Shown: in pieces, positions 51,300-61,984 of the stretch
Layout: every line of letters starts with the position of its first letter
Position numbering within the stretch: position 1 is the stretch's first letter
NCBI GenBank assembly: GCA_963576475.1
Contig: OY754987.1
Location: forward strand, 3,570,036 to 3,634,035
Reading direction: 5' to 3'
Length of the DNA: 64,000 nt
Origin: Molanna angustata
Taxonomy: Eukaryota > Arthropoda > Insecta > Trichoptera > Molannidae
Made by a program: the position numbers and the translations under genes
The notes under the pieces: generated by a model
The model's database searches: none
Seen by the model: the letters and a program-made list of their open reading frames with translations, nothing else
Told to the model about the DNA's origin: nothing

Positions 51300-51540
51300 T
51301 ATTTAAAAACGAGTGGGTTGTTGCTAACGCTAAGCTCCTCGCTAACAAGTCACTCCATAAAGTATTCAAATTTTGAATGGAAAATTATCAGCAATTTCAT
51401 GAAATGTGTTTGTTCAATTTTTTTTTCAATATTTTATTATGAAAGTGATGTGCCTTTTTACCAAGTTGAAAAAAAAAAACAAATTTAAAAAATTCCTGAG
51501 CTTGGGGTCACTATAAAATATTTGACGTTTAAAGAAATTA
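51300..51540 (+). repeat. Dispersed repeat K, contains array-like unit
   Basis: CAAGTCACTCCATAAAGTAT followed by TCAAATTTTGAATGGAAAATTATCAGCAA parallels the complement of the 162-bp unit (AGTCACTCCACAAAGTATTC, GTAGGGAAAATTAACA), here as one copy. It continues TTTCATGAAATGTGTTTG (as at the left edge of the array) to TCCTGAGCTTGGGGTCACT, shared with 19130-19160. Confidence 0.6.
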
Positions 51541-52245
51541 AGAAGGACTATTCAGATATCATTCAAAATCTAATGGGTTCTAAGCGAGTATTATATATAC
51601 ATATGTATTTACAAAATTTGAAAAGAATCGAATGAGTACATTAGTCTATAATTGATAAAGTAATATAAACACACCGTAGATAGTAAACAGTACTTAACAT
51701 ACAGCACGCAGCACACAGCACACATACACAGATACATTGTGATGAAACTTTCAGAATACAATCTCAGCACGATACTATTTGATAATCTCTAATAAAAATA
51801 ATAGCCTTAAACATTGCCAAATCCATCCCCACTGTATCCCCCTGGGTTAGTGAGGAGTAAAAAAGTTATAACAAACAAACAATATAGAATTTGTTCCTAT
51901 TTGGAAATTTACTGCCACACTAGACGTGTCTATTCTGAGGTAGTTCATTTTCAATTATTGTATTCGAATAATTCATAATTTTTTTTTTTTTAAAATAGCA
52001 CATTCAATGAATAGAAAATGAATGATAATAACCACTTTGCAAATAGCGTGCAATTATTAATTTATAACATTTTTTAGAAATTTTCATGAAGATGTTTTAC
52101 GTTCTAGTTCATACAGTTTTTTTTTCTTCCATAGTGAGCTGTTAGTTAAACCGCTTTGAATTCCTATTTTTGTAAGGCATAACTAGCAAGATGAGATACA
52201 GAAGCTATTTTACTTCTGATATATTCATTTTTCATACAAATAAAT
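51541..52245. other. Unrecognised DNA with one more hairpin
   Basis: A hairpin ACTGCC/GGTAGT at 51911-51944 encloses ACACTAGACGTGTCTATTCT, a weak version of the LINE loop core (minus orientation). The host element is too decayed to define. A degenerate CAGCACGCAGCACACAGCAC run is at about 51706. Confidence 0.4.
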
Positions 52246-52701
52246 ATGAAATTAAATATGAATACTAAATTAATAAATATGAATACGGTTTGTGAACTAG
52301 CGAATGCCGACATCAAAATGTTAAAAAACTGGTTTGATACGAATCTTCTATCATTAAATACCGAAAAAACACACTTTATCCCATTCTCTATTAATAAACT
52401 GAAAACAGATCTGGATTTGAAAATAACCATACATCATAATAATTGCAACACCAGCAACTGCCGCGAAATTTGCTCAACACTACGACCAACCTCAAAGATA
52501 AAATACCTCGGTATTATTATTGACCAAAACATGAAATGGAAAGCGCATTTAGGTGACTTAGTTAAACGAATAAGGAAATGTATTTATATTTTCATAAGAC
52601 TAAGAAATGTATTAAATTTAAAAAAACCTAAAAAACATCTATTATGCGACGGTCCATTCCTTGCTTATTTATGGAATCGTTGGTTGGGGAGGAGCATATG
52701 A
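52246..52701 (+). pseudogene. LINE reverse transcriptase C-terminal part
   Basis: Longest surviving frame of the element (about 150 codons, start not meaningful). The catalytic YADD is absent because truncation lies downstream of it. Confidence 0.65.
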
Positions 52702-53281
52702 CAATATTTTAAACCTAGTTAAAAAGTGTCTATTTTGCAAATTTTCAAAGATAATGTTATACAAAAAATTGAAAAAAATAAGTCTCTGCGATTCCAAAAT
52801 GATTTTAAAATACCCAAATGTAATACAGGACAATTACAAAACAACTACATTTATTTGGGAATAAAATTTTTCAATTGCCTCCCAAATGAATTAAAGCAGA
52901 TAAAAGAATTTAAAAAATTTAAACATAAATTAAAATTGCACTTAAATTTCTATAGTAGTTTTCGATTTTGTTGTTTTGATTTGTTTCAATTTCCAGTATT
53001 TTCTTTTTTTATTTTTGAATATGTGTTTTGATATATTTGAATCGTCTATAATTCTATATTACTCATTTTTCAATTATTTTCATGTTTTTCTTTTTTTTTT
53101 GGTTTGAATATGTATTCTGATATGTTTTCTCATTTGAGTATTCTTCTTTTTCATTTATTTTCAACCTTTTTATGATGTTTATTTGATTTTTTTTTGTTCA
53201 TGTATGATTTGATTTAATTACTTTTACTTTTATGTTGACTTTGCTTTGTATTGATATTTTTTATTTTGTTATAAGTGCTTC

Positions 53282-53318
53282 CCTCATCAAGCACAAGATT
53301 GTAATCTTTTTGATGAGG
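53282..53318 (+). other. LINE 3' UTR stem-loop
   Basis: CCTCATCA pairs with TGATGAGG, loop AGCACAAGATTGTAATCTTT. The loop itself can pair further (AAGATT/AATCTT). Confidence 0.75.
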
Positions 53319-53689
53319 TACTGCAGGGAAAAATATGTAAGAATATTATTACTAGTGAATTTATATATTGATTTGTTTTATAAAATATATTAAAAATAAA
53401 ATAAAATAAAATAAATAAATAAATAAATTTAATTTGTATGAAATAAAATTTTGACCAAAGATTCTTTTTCTTTAAATTTAGACAATCCTTGAATGCATTT
53501 TTGAAGAGTGTATTTTTATTGTATCAAAAGTTTAAAAAATATAAAAATATCTTGATTTGCCAGACCGTGAGAGTATTTTCAAAATAAGAATAGGTGAAAT
53601 GATAGAGAAGAAATTAACGGATATCTATAGAAAACTAATCAGTTCTAAGTTTATGGACTTTACATATATGATATCAATATCAGTATATA

Positions 53690-54830
53690 AAGGGTGGTTA
53701 AATTTCAAGGGCCGATATTGATTTTGAATAAAACACAAATTATTTGGGAAATTATTGACATTTCTTTTATTATGATAATATTGGTATGGCTCAATTATGT
53801 ATGGAACAAAATATCGGCCAAATGGCCGCCGTGGCCGCGGCGGCACACCTCCATCCGATGGTCCAAATTTTCGATGACGCTGAGGCATAATTGAGGTTCT
53901 ATGTCGTTAATGTGCCGAATTATCTCATCCTTTAGCTCTTGATTTGTTGCTGGCTTATCGACGTACACCTTTTCTTTCAAATAACCCCAAAGAAAGAAGT
54001 CCAACGGTGTCAAATCACATGATCTTGGCGGCCAATTGACATCGCCGCGACGTGAGATTATTCGGCCATCAAATTTTTCGCGCAAAAGAGCCATTGTATC
54101 GTTAGCTGTGTGGAAAGTGGCACCGTCCTGTTGAAACCACATATCGTCCAAATCCATATCTTCCAATTCCGATTATCATTCGTCCAAATGCGGCAATTCT
54201 GCTTATTGACGAATCCACTGAGGTGAAAATGTGCCTCATCACTGAAGATGATCTTCTTCGCAAATTGATCATCCACTTTTGCCATTTCTTGCCACCATTC
54301 TGACCATTGACAACACTTGAAATGGTCAAGAGGCTTTAGTTCTTGAGTCAATATAACCTTGCAGGCTTGTAAATGCAAGTCTTTATGCATAATGTGCAAT
54401 TGCGTGAGAGGTGTAATTGTTGTGCACGACGACGAGTTGAGGTGGACGGCTCTTCAGCCACACTATCGCGAACAGCAGCAATATTTTCTGCAGTACGAGC
54501 TGTACGAGCATGCACTGGTGTTTTCACATCCCCTGCAGACCCGGTTTGCTCAAATTTTTGCACGATTTTTCAGATTGTACGCACATTTGGACGATTAAAT
54601 TGACCGAAAAAATCACGAAGTGCACGATATTCACTTTGATTTGAACGCCCATTTTCATAATAGGCCTGAATAACTTTAACGCGTTGCTCGATTGTGTATC
54701 TTTCCTTTCTTTATCTTTTCTTTCTTTTTGATTGTCTGAAATTGAGAAATGTCAAATGAAATGCAGAAAAAAACTTGACGTTTAGGTGTGGTTCACATTG
54801 AACATCGGCCCTTGAAATTTAACCACCCGT
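53690..54830 (-). mobile_element. Mariner-type transposon (DD41D-like)
   Basis: Inverted repeats GGGTGGTTAAATTTCAAGGG (left, from 53692) and its complement on the right (ending CCACCC at 54828), with TA on both sides (53688-53689 and 54831-54832). Length about 1.14 kb. The minus strand carries a broken transposase gene. The insertion sits in repeat H. Confidence 0.9.
53795..54600 (-). pseudogene. Mariner-type transposase, frameshifted
   Basis: From the N-terminus on the minus strand: YTIEQRVKVIQAYYENGRSN and a helix-turn-helix region with a stop (near 54575). Next come KFEQTGSAGDVKTPV and LRRRSSSVMRHIF / IIFSDEAHFHLSG (first catalytic Asp) in overlapping frames. The long C-terminal frame 53795-54166 has WFQQDGATFHTA (second Asp), WPPRSCDLTPLDFFLWGYLK (third Asp) and KDEIIRHIND. 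Counting residues between the second and third Asp gives 41, so DD41D spacing. At least two frameshifts make it inactive. Confidence 0.85.
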
Positions 54831-55205
54831 TATATATAGTTTGCACTGTAGAGAGGACACAAATAAAAAAAAACGTAAATGATGAAATCGTAGAGAAGGA
54901 ATTAAAAGTTGTCTATGGAAAACTAATCAACTCTAGGTCAATGCACTTTACATTATATGATATAAATATGAAGTCGATCGAAATTGTAGTTTGGGCTGTA
55001 GAGAGGACACAAAAGAGGGTACGGATAATCCGTACGGCATACGGCGATCACCTATTACGGCGTACGCCATAACGACGAAACTCATAGTGTGCATTATTTA
55101 CATGATACTTACCCGTTGAGGAAGTGATGTAAAAAAATAAGTTTAAAAATTGTGAAAGCATGACTCTCCACTATTCCATAGTGTGGAGAGTAAAACTTTA
55201 ATTTG

Positions 55206-56245
55206 AAAAGAGTCGAATTTTAAATTCTGATTCTTGTGCCCAGGGATTCAATTTATTTTCGGGTGAAAATAGAACACCAGCATAGATCCAGCATGTGAGT
55301 CATTCTTCAAACTATTCTTTTAACTAGATCCCATAATACCTAATTTTGTTTTTGATGAAAAATATACTATGAGTTGTTGCAGGCCCTCGTTCTATTATTT
55401 TTTATATTCAAGAATCGCCTTGATTATTTTTTTGAAGAAAAAGGATCTACCTAATAACAATGGCATAGAAAATTGTGATAGACTTTTCATCATCAAATAA
55501 TTAAAACTTTCCTATAAAGACGCACAAAATAACCAAGCAAGAAGTGTTTTGCATAATACCGCCGCCGTAGATACAAAAACTCGTTTTTCACGAAGCTAAC
55601 AAAAAATCTCTACTGAACCGATTTTTATTTATTTATTTATATAATTTATGTACATGTGTACAAAGGCAGGTTTATTGCCATAAGGCAATTTCTTCCGATT
55701 TTTCCGATTGAACCGATTTTTCAAATATAGGTATTCAAATCTCATTTTTTTAACAGTTTTTGGTCATTCGTCATTGTTTATCAGAAATAAATACGCATCT
55801 CACATAGCTCATCAGTAAACAAAGCATGAAAGATTATATTTGGAAAAGGATCTCTCTTATCCATGAATATTTTATGATTTCTCAAAAACTGTGTTGGTAG
55901 CATAAAACATTTCTTTTCAAAACCATAATGAATACTAAGGACTGATTGTAGCAGTGTTTCAAGATGTCACGGCTGTCTGCAGCTCCAATACAAAATTCTC
56001 GTTTACATACAATACACGGACCGCTCGAAGCAATTGGGTTGCAGTTGAATCTACTGCTGCAATCAGTTGTAACGACCGCAAAATGCAGTCGATATAACAT
56101 TACGATCAGTTAGATCTAGAGCAGTTGATCCCAACTGCCCCGAGCAGTCCCTGTATCTTGGATCTAACACCCGTATTCATAGACAAATATGAGCGTTGAG
56201 GAGGTCTCAGGCTTCAACCTCTTATTTGTCTCTGAATGCGGGCGT
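55206..56245. other. Unrecognised DNA with a small SINE insert
   Basis: Apart from the insertion at 55627-55708 no gene is seen. About 55985-56160 has a local inverted relation (CAGTTGAATCTACTGCTGCA and GATCTAGAGCAGTTGATCC). Confidence 0.4.
55627..55708 (-). mobile_element. 82-bp SINE family 2 tail insertion
   Basis: ATTTATTTATTTAT (A-tail complement), then GCAGGTTTATTGCCATAAG and CAATTTCTTCC as in family 2. Flanked by TGAACCGATTTTT at 55614-55626 and 55709-55721, a 13-bp duplication. Very strongly 5' truncated. Confidence 0.7.
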
Positions 56246-56248
56246 TGA

Positions 56249-56445
56249 ACTATAATTTCTTCTTCTTCTTCCGATGGCTCTACAGCCCATATCGAGCCTT
56301 GGCCTCCATCAATCCTCGCCTCCAACTCCTCCTGTCCCCTGCTGCTGTCCTCCAGTCTGCTACTTGCAGAAATTGTTCTGCATCCTTTTTCACCTCACCC
56401 TCCCATCGCAGCCTGGGTCTGCCGACTTTCCTTCTTCCACCCGGA
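56249..56445 (-). mobile_element. RTE-type LINE tail, first of a tandem pair
   Basis: Minus strand: RQTQAAMGGEVKKDAEQFLQ, then WRRGLMEAKARYGL, stop, and a GAAGAAGAAG tail. Same orientation as the next copy. Confidence 0.7.
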
Positions 56446-56465
56446 TGTCCCTATATATAACTATA

Positions 56466-56790
56466 TCATCAGCAATGGCGCTACAGCCCAGTGCGAGCCT
56501 TGGCCTCCTCAAGAAACTGCCTCCATCCCACCCTGTCGACAGCAAGTCTCCTCCAATTTGTCTGTCCTATCGCTCTTATATCACCCTCGATGTCGTCCAA
56601 CCATCTCATCCTAGGTCTCCCTCTGCTTCTTCTTCCTTCAGGACAGGTGCTCAACATTTTCTTTGGGACCCGGCTATCCTCCATTCTACAAAAGTGTCCG
56701 AGCCAACGTAGACGTTGTATTTTGATGTATTGGACAACGTTTGGTTTGCCATACACTATTTCTAGCTCGCTATACATTATAACTATAACT
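56466..56790 (-). mobile_element. RTE-type LINE tail, second of a tandem pair
   Basis: Minus strand: YIKIQRLRWLGHFCRMEDSR, PKKMLSTCPEGRRSRGRPRM, RWLDDIEGDIRAIGQTNWRR and FLEEAKARTGL, stop, then a short GAT-rich tail. An open 98-codon frame remains. Sister of the copy at 27206-27520. Confidence 0.85.
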
Positions 56791-56929
56791 AACTATTTAA
56801 TTTATTTATGTTTCAAACGTAAATACGTACAAACTAACATATGTACTTTCCGTGTCTGGAACACTATCATCTTCGTAGCCCCCAATAAAATTCGATACCA
56901 CTGTGTCTTGGTGCGTATCTTGTCTCGCT

Positions 56930-57060
56930 TCGTCCTGCCTCGACCGTCGGGAACGTCCTGCTTCGACCGATTTTGTTCACCTTTAGCACAAACATTTATA
57001 CTTAATTTAGGGAATGTAGGAAGATGTATATGTACTTGTTTAACAAATTAAAAAAAAATA
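56930..57060 (+). mobile_element. SINE family 1, 5'-truncated
   Basis: GCTTCGACCGATTTTGTTCA, TTTAGCACAAACATTTATAC, GGGAATGTAGGAAGATGTAT and GTACTTGTTTAACAAATT, then A-rich. CGTCCTGC...CGACCG duplicated just upstream. Confidence 0.7.
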
Positions 57061-57139
57061 GTCACTCCATCACGGTTTATGCTAAACTCTATTTAACAAA
57101 AAAAAAAAAACAACATTTTACCACCTTCTCAATATACTC

Positions 57140-58235
57140 ATTGGCCGATTGTATTAAACTACATACAAGAGGAACTTGACAGGCTATACACTTATTGTGC
57201 ATTAAATAAACTAATACTTAATATATCGAAATGTAACAAAATAACATTTACTCTCAATAAAAACAAAATAAATTTCACATATACCTTTAACAACTCTGAT
57301 ATAAAGGAAGTCAATTATATAAGAGACCTAGGTGTGATACTTGACTCTAAATTAAATTACATAAACAATATTGATAATATCATAAGTAAAGCAAATAAGA
57401 TGTTAGGATTTATTATTCGCACATGCCGGCCATTCAGTAACATTAAAACCTTATACACTTTATACACTACATACATACGCCCTCAGCTAGAATTCTGTAC
57501 TCAAATTTGGTCTCCTTTCTACGCAGTACACATCACAAGAATCGAGAAAGTACAGCAAAAATTCATAAACTATATAAATCATAAATTTCACCTTAACTTC
57601 AATAGATATCAACAGTCACATAAATATCATAATTTTGATACGCTTGAATGTAGGAGAGTCTTACACGACCAATCGCTGCTGCATAAAATTTTGAACAATG
57701 CCATAGACTCGCCTGAACTTGTCAACCTAGTAGGTATCCATGTTCCAGGTAGGATGGTTCGTAGACCTCAATTACTTCATATTCCAACAAGTAGAACAAA
57801 TATCAGGAAAAATTCAACAATTACACGCATATGCAGCCAATATAACAATACATTCTCAGCTGAGAAAGACATATTCAACGCGAAATATTACAGATTTAGA
57901 CATGATGTTCTGAAGGTGATGCGCAACCAATATCCCTCTGTCCTGTCCTCCTAGTCTCTCTTCTCTCATTTTTCTTTCCTTCCCTAGTTGTTGTATATGT
58001 GTGTATATATGTGTACTTATGTATGTATGTGTGTGTGATGGTGTGTATGAGGGTGTGTGTGAGGGTGTGTATGAATGTGTGTGCATGAATTATTTTTGGC
58101 TTGTAAACTGTTATTTGTTTTTATATTATGTTGATGGAATGCTTTTTTTGGCTCTAACAATGTAAAAATTATTTTGTATCATTAAACTGTAAATGAGCTG
58201 TAGCTTCCCAAAGAAAATAAATAAAATAAAATAAA
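57140..58235 (+). mobile_element. LINE (Jockey/CR1 group) 3' half
   Basis: Coding starts at the truncation near 57140 (LQEELDRLYTYCALNKLILN, YIRDLGVILDSKLNYIN) and runs to the stop at about 57954. A GT-rich 3' UTR (TGTGTATATATGTGTAC..) ends ..GAGCTGTAGCTTCCCAAAGA and an AAATAAATAAAATAAAATAA tail. Same family as 44075-45582. Confidence 0.8.
57334..57954 (+). pseudogene. LINE C-terminal domain ORF
   Basis: 206 codons: KMLGFIIRTCRPFSNIKTLY, RPQLEFCTQIWSPFYAVH, KVQQKFINYI and SLLHKILNNAIDSPELVN. The frame is open upstream to about 57170, so the ATG is internal. No stop in this part, but the reverse transcriptase core is missing. Confidence 0.75.
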
Positions 58236-59084
58236 ATATACACCTTACTGGTGTACCCGACATGATTAACAATGTCTTTTCAGTCCCTTTCGTCCCTTCC
58301 ATCCATCTAGTCCCTTCTCGTTCCGTAGTCTCTTATGTTCCTTCAGTCCCATTTGTCACTTCAAAACTCACCAAATTTCTTGGGTAAATTTGTAAATATT
58401 TTAAGATAAAACGACGCATCAAAAGGCATTTAACAACAAAATCAAATTTAACTCAGTATATTTTTATAGAATGTAAAAGATTGCCTTGATGGACAATTTG
58501 AAAATCAGCTGTTGAACATCATTTCACTACTTAGTAACAAAAAACACTTTCAGTTTTTCCCGAATTATATGTGTGTGCGCGCACAATTGGGATGAGAGTG
58601 TGTGAAGGTGTATGCGCTCGCTATTGGATTAACAAATCCAGGCCCACGAGCACATGTGACCAGAGTACCAGCCAGAATAGGCGAGCCACATGAGCTTGCG
58701 ACCATGTATGCGGGATTAAGGGGCCCCTTTATGACTCAAGTCACACTCACCAATCACCCACCAACCTCCGACTGATATTCCACTCCCCTGCGCAAGCAAA
58801 TCCAATAGCATGCGGATAATTCTTCTTTTACCACCCAATTCAAAAGTTCTTTTATTTTACCTCTAGGGAGATCCAGGAATTTTAGTATTAAAATTTAATT
58901 AATGTTGTAAAACTAATATTTAGAGCAGACATTGCTCCAATATAACACAGGGACTATGCCAAGAATATTGGAGATTAAAACATTAATGGACAGCAAAACA
59001 TAATAGTCTTGAGACAAGCCAACGACATAAAACAATTGTTTTTTAATAGCTGCTTTTTATATTTTCTCCCATTTTGAATATACC
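58236..59084. other. Unrecognised DNA
   Basis: 58270-58360 is a degenerate pyrimidine-rich CCCTT/TCCCTT repeat. 58600-58810 is distinctly GC-richer than its surroundings, with no frame or repeat I recognise. Confidence 0.4.
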
Positions 59085-59455
59085 TATGTATGAAAAAGGT
59101 AAGTCTGGCACATGAGAGTGGTTGCATTTACTAGTGCGCATCCCTTTTCTACATGTGAAAATGCATGTATCTTTTGTATATTTTTAAATGTATCTTTTGT
59201 ATATTTTTGTGCTCTTATACCATCTATCTGATTACAATTAAATTTGTTAATTTGTTCAGTGCACACCCGGGAATATTTTTGAAAGAAAACCTCGTTTTTG
59301 ACGGATTTTATAGGTACAAATAACAAAAAATACAAATTATATTGAAATAATATTAATATCTGTAATTTTCACTTATAAAGAGGAAGCGCATTGGTAAACG
59401 CAACCACTCCCAGGTGCCAGACACACCTCTTTCGTACCTATATCAAATTTAATAA
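59085..59455. mobile_element. MITE-like inverted-repeat element
   Basis: About 70-bp imperfect inverted ends: left GTCTGGCACATGAGAGTGGT TGCATTTACTAGTGCGC; right, as complement, GTCTGGCACCTGGGAGTGGT TGCGTTTACCAATGCGC. The outer flanks TATGTATGAAAAAGG and TAGGTACGAAAGAGG also pair. No coding capacity. Confidence 0.6.
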
Positions 59456-59684
59456 GAAAGACAACATAAAAAAAACAGCAATGAAAAAAATATAATCGAA
59501 AACGTTGCTATCTCTCGGGCTGTTAGCGAGATTCAATATCCTTACCGCCTTACTTATAAACGTTGACTATCTATAGCACCTGGTAATAGATCATTATTAA
59601 GGCCCTAGTATACCCTGGGTATACAGGTGTACGCAAAAACGTGCACTAAATTATCTTCTAATGTATGAAACACGAAAAAATATT
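59456..59684. other. Spacer
   Basis: GTTGACTATCTATAGCACCTGG at about 59563 matches 37073, the left surroundings of repeat Z. Confidence 0.4.
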
Positions 59685-59795
59685 GTAATCTTTTTGATGA
59701 GGCACTGCAAGGAAAAATATGTAAAAACGTTATTACTAGTGAATTTATAAATATTGATTTGTATTATAAAATTATTATGTTAAATAAAAAAAAAA
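59685..59795 (+). mobile_element. LINE 3' UTR stub, truncated inside its hairpin
   Basis: TATTGTAATCTTTTTGATGA through TTATTACTAGTGAATTTAT and an AATAAAAAAAAAAAAATAA tail match 53305-53415. The left half of the CCTCATCA stem is missing, so the 5' truncation falls in the hairpin loop. Confidence 0.7.
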
Positions 59796-60229
59796 AAATA
59801 ATTATATCACCTGATATGTGACATACAACATTATTTCTTGCAATAATGGTAAAATTTAGAGGTTTTTTTAAATAGAAAGAATATTTATTAAAATATTGTA
59901 ATAATAAAAAACTTAGCCTGTAGATTTTCATATTCTCTTTCGATTACAATAAATATGTACTTCACAGGACTTGTAGTTTTTTAGTTAATTACAATAAAAA
60001 AATAAAAAAGGGTTTTACTAAAAATAATTTTCCAAGAAAAGTATTAGGTATACAAATTCAAAATTCAAAAAACTCATGCAGTTAGTATGTTCATCATAAA
60101 GATGTAGGTACATACAAACTGTTCCTTATTTAAAAGACGTATCTTTTGAGTATATTGGGGAAATTATTTTCAAAATATGCTATATAGCCTACTATAGCCT
60201 CTTAAGGAAGAAATTCACTTATGAACCGT
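59796..60229. other. Unrecognised AT-rich DNA
   Basis: No gene or repeat match seen. Confidence 0.4.
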
Positions 60230-60715
60230 GACTATCTTTTTTGCATCTATATTTCATAGACGCCAAGTTAGGACAGGCCGAGAAGTTGTTTAACGCTTGA
60301 CTAACGCGCCATACCAAATATTTCAAAATGGCGGATCTTTCACATATGATCCGAAGCATATTTGAGATTGACAGAAAAATTTAATAATTATAAGGTTTTT
60401 CCTTGTTATTCTTCATTGCAATTGTTTTTAAATTGACTCAACACGACACAACGCGGTGTTTGCTTTCATTTTTCGATATCAGTTGTCCAAAGATTACACG
60501 CATTTATCTATTTTTGACATATGTGAAGGCAATGCAGCCGTATGAAAAAAAAATAATGAGGCAGATCGGAAACAATTCGGTAAACTATGTACTTAGTCAC
60601 ATCTTAGTATACGTTTATAAGTATGATTTTTTAAAACCGATCTGAACTATTTTAGTTGTGTTTATCTAGTTGTGCGTTAAGTAAACTATTAACGAAATCT
60701 AATAATTAAGACCGC
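60230..60715 (+). repeat. Dispersed repeat Z, uninterrupted copy
   Basis: Matches 37140-37740 without the palindromic insert, so it marks the pre-insertion state. The 80-codon ORF within it is not supported. Confidence 0.65.
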
Positions 60716-60794
60716 TGATGTATATTAAAGATGGGCAGAAGTGTTGGATCGAGGACGATAGTAGTATGTCTACATAATATGATTTTGTCTACAT

Positions 60795-61365
60795 AAAATT
60801 AAATTGGGTAAAAAAACCAGACCGCCGACCTGCCAAGATGTATTGGGCTGAGTTGGGCTGCTTTTGGAAAGTTGAGGCACATATTCGGTAACAAGGAAAT
60901 ACCGAATAACCTAAAAGCCAAAGTGTACAATTCTTGTGTTTTGCCAGTGACAACATACGGTCTCGAAACCATATCACTTTGCCAGAAGTCTCCACAAACT
61001 TAAGTGTACTCAACGAGCAATGGAAAGACAAATGTTGGGCGTATCCTTGAGAGACCGAATAAGAAACGAGGAAATAAGACGCCGGTCAAAGGTCACCGAC
61101 ATTGCAGAAAGAGTGGGAAGGCTGAAGTGGTAATGGACAGGTCATGTGACAAGACAAAGAGATGATAGATGGACCCCCAAAATTCTGAATTGGAGACCAT
61201 TTCATAATAGAGGAGGTGTAGGGAGACCACAGAGGAGATGGACTGACGATATTGTCGAACTGGTGGGACATGGGTGGAAGCAGAGCGCCCAGGACAGAGA
61301 GAAGTGGAAAACTCAGGAATAGGCCTTTATCCAGCAGTGGAGTGAAAGGTGCTGAAGAAGAAGAA
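60795..61365 (+). mobile_element. RTE-like LINE C-terminal remnant
   Basis: In plus frames: RAMERQMLGVSLRDRIRNEE, RRRSKVTDIAERVGRLKW, stop, WTGHVTRQRDDRWTPKIL, GRPQRRWTDDIV and WKTQE, stop, AFIQQWSE, then a GAAGAAGAAGAA tail. Several stops and a frameshift. The order matches a common insect endonuclease-reverse transcriptase C-terminus. Confidence 0.75.
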
Positions 61366-61984
61366 TTGTATGTGGAAAAATTTGGTTTGTGTAGCATTGC
61401 ACCCTCTTGCTCACAACTGGAATAAATTTTAATATTATTATTATGTATGATGTTTACATACTGTCTCCTATCGCTTCAACAGTACACATCTGTTGTTGTG
61501 TAAAGTACGTAGGTATACCTTCCATTATCTTAGGTTTTAAATGTTTCTTTTATTTTAAATTTTTATATTTGTTGTCAAACATTTTTTTTTATAAAAATCA
61601 TGTACCTAAGTACATTCTAAATAAATAACACACCTGAATGGACGCAATATGTATGACTTTTGAAATAAAATATAATGAGATATTTTGTATGACGTGTAAT
61701 ACATATATTTAATAATATGACAAAAAACTGTGTTTAAGTAAGTAATGTTTAAGAAAGTATGTGCAAGTCTGTCTCAAACTGGTACGTATGGAACTCTAAG
61801 AAAATAATAACTGTTGCGAATTGTATGTAATGAGATATTGTATATTAAGTGCAATTAACTTCATTAACATAATTGCTATTGAGTATTTGCACGCAATTCT
61901 ATTTTTATACTTACTAGTCCACATTATGCATTTTTAGAAACACGTACGAATAGTAATGATGTTTTTACTTTATTTGTGTATACA
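61366..61984. other. Unrecognised AT-rich DNA
   Basis: No gene or repeat match seen. Confidence 0.4.

Larger units (their letters stand above)
52246..53415 (+). mobile_element. LINE (Jockey/CR1 group) 3' half
   Basis: The plus strand starts within the reverse transcriptase palm/thumb: CELANADIKMLKNWFDTNLL, SLNTEKTHFIPFSI, KIKYLGIIIDQNMKWKAH and LVKRIRKCIYIFIRLRN. After frameshifts near 52640-52680 it continues as YGIVGWGG and FFNCLPNELKQIKEF. The 3' UTR has the CCTCATCA hairpin and an AAATAAAATAAAATAAATAA tail. 3' UTR copies of this family are at 24715-25290 and 59685-59795. Confidence 0.75.
53465..55205 (+). repeat. Repeat H, copy carrying a mariner and a partial duplication
   Basis: Begins GACAATCCTTGAATGCATTT and ends with the hairpin ACTCTCCACTATTCC..GTGGAGAGT near 55190. 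Two versions of a segment of about 130 bp are present: GTGAAATGATAGAGAAGAAA.. split by the mariner, and GATGAAATCGTAGAGAAGG.. at 54890-55020. Each ends with GTAGAGAGGACACAAA. The copy at 46480-46870 has the segment once. Confidence 0.6.

Noticed and set aside
53465..55205. Repeat H as a proven Helitron
   Set aside because: It has a conserved 3' hairpin but I find no CTRR terminus or TC start, so the class is left open.
57856..58086. Minus-strand His/Thr-rich ORF
   Set aside because: Reads the complement of a GT-rich LINE 3' UTR.
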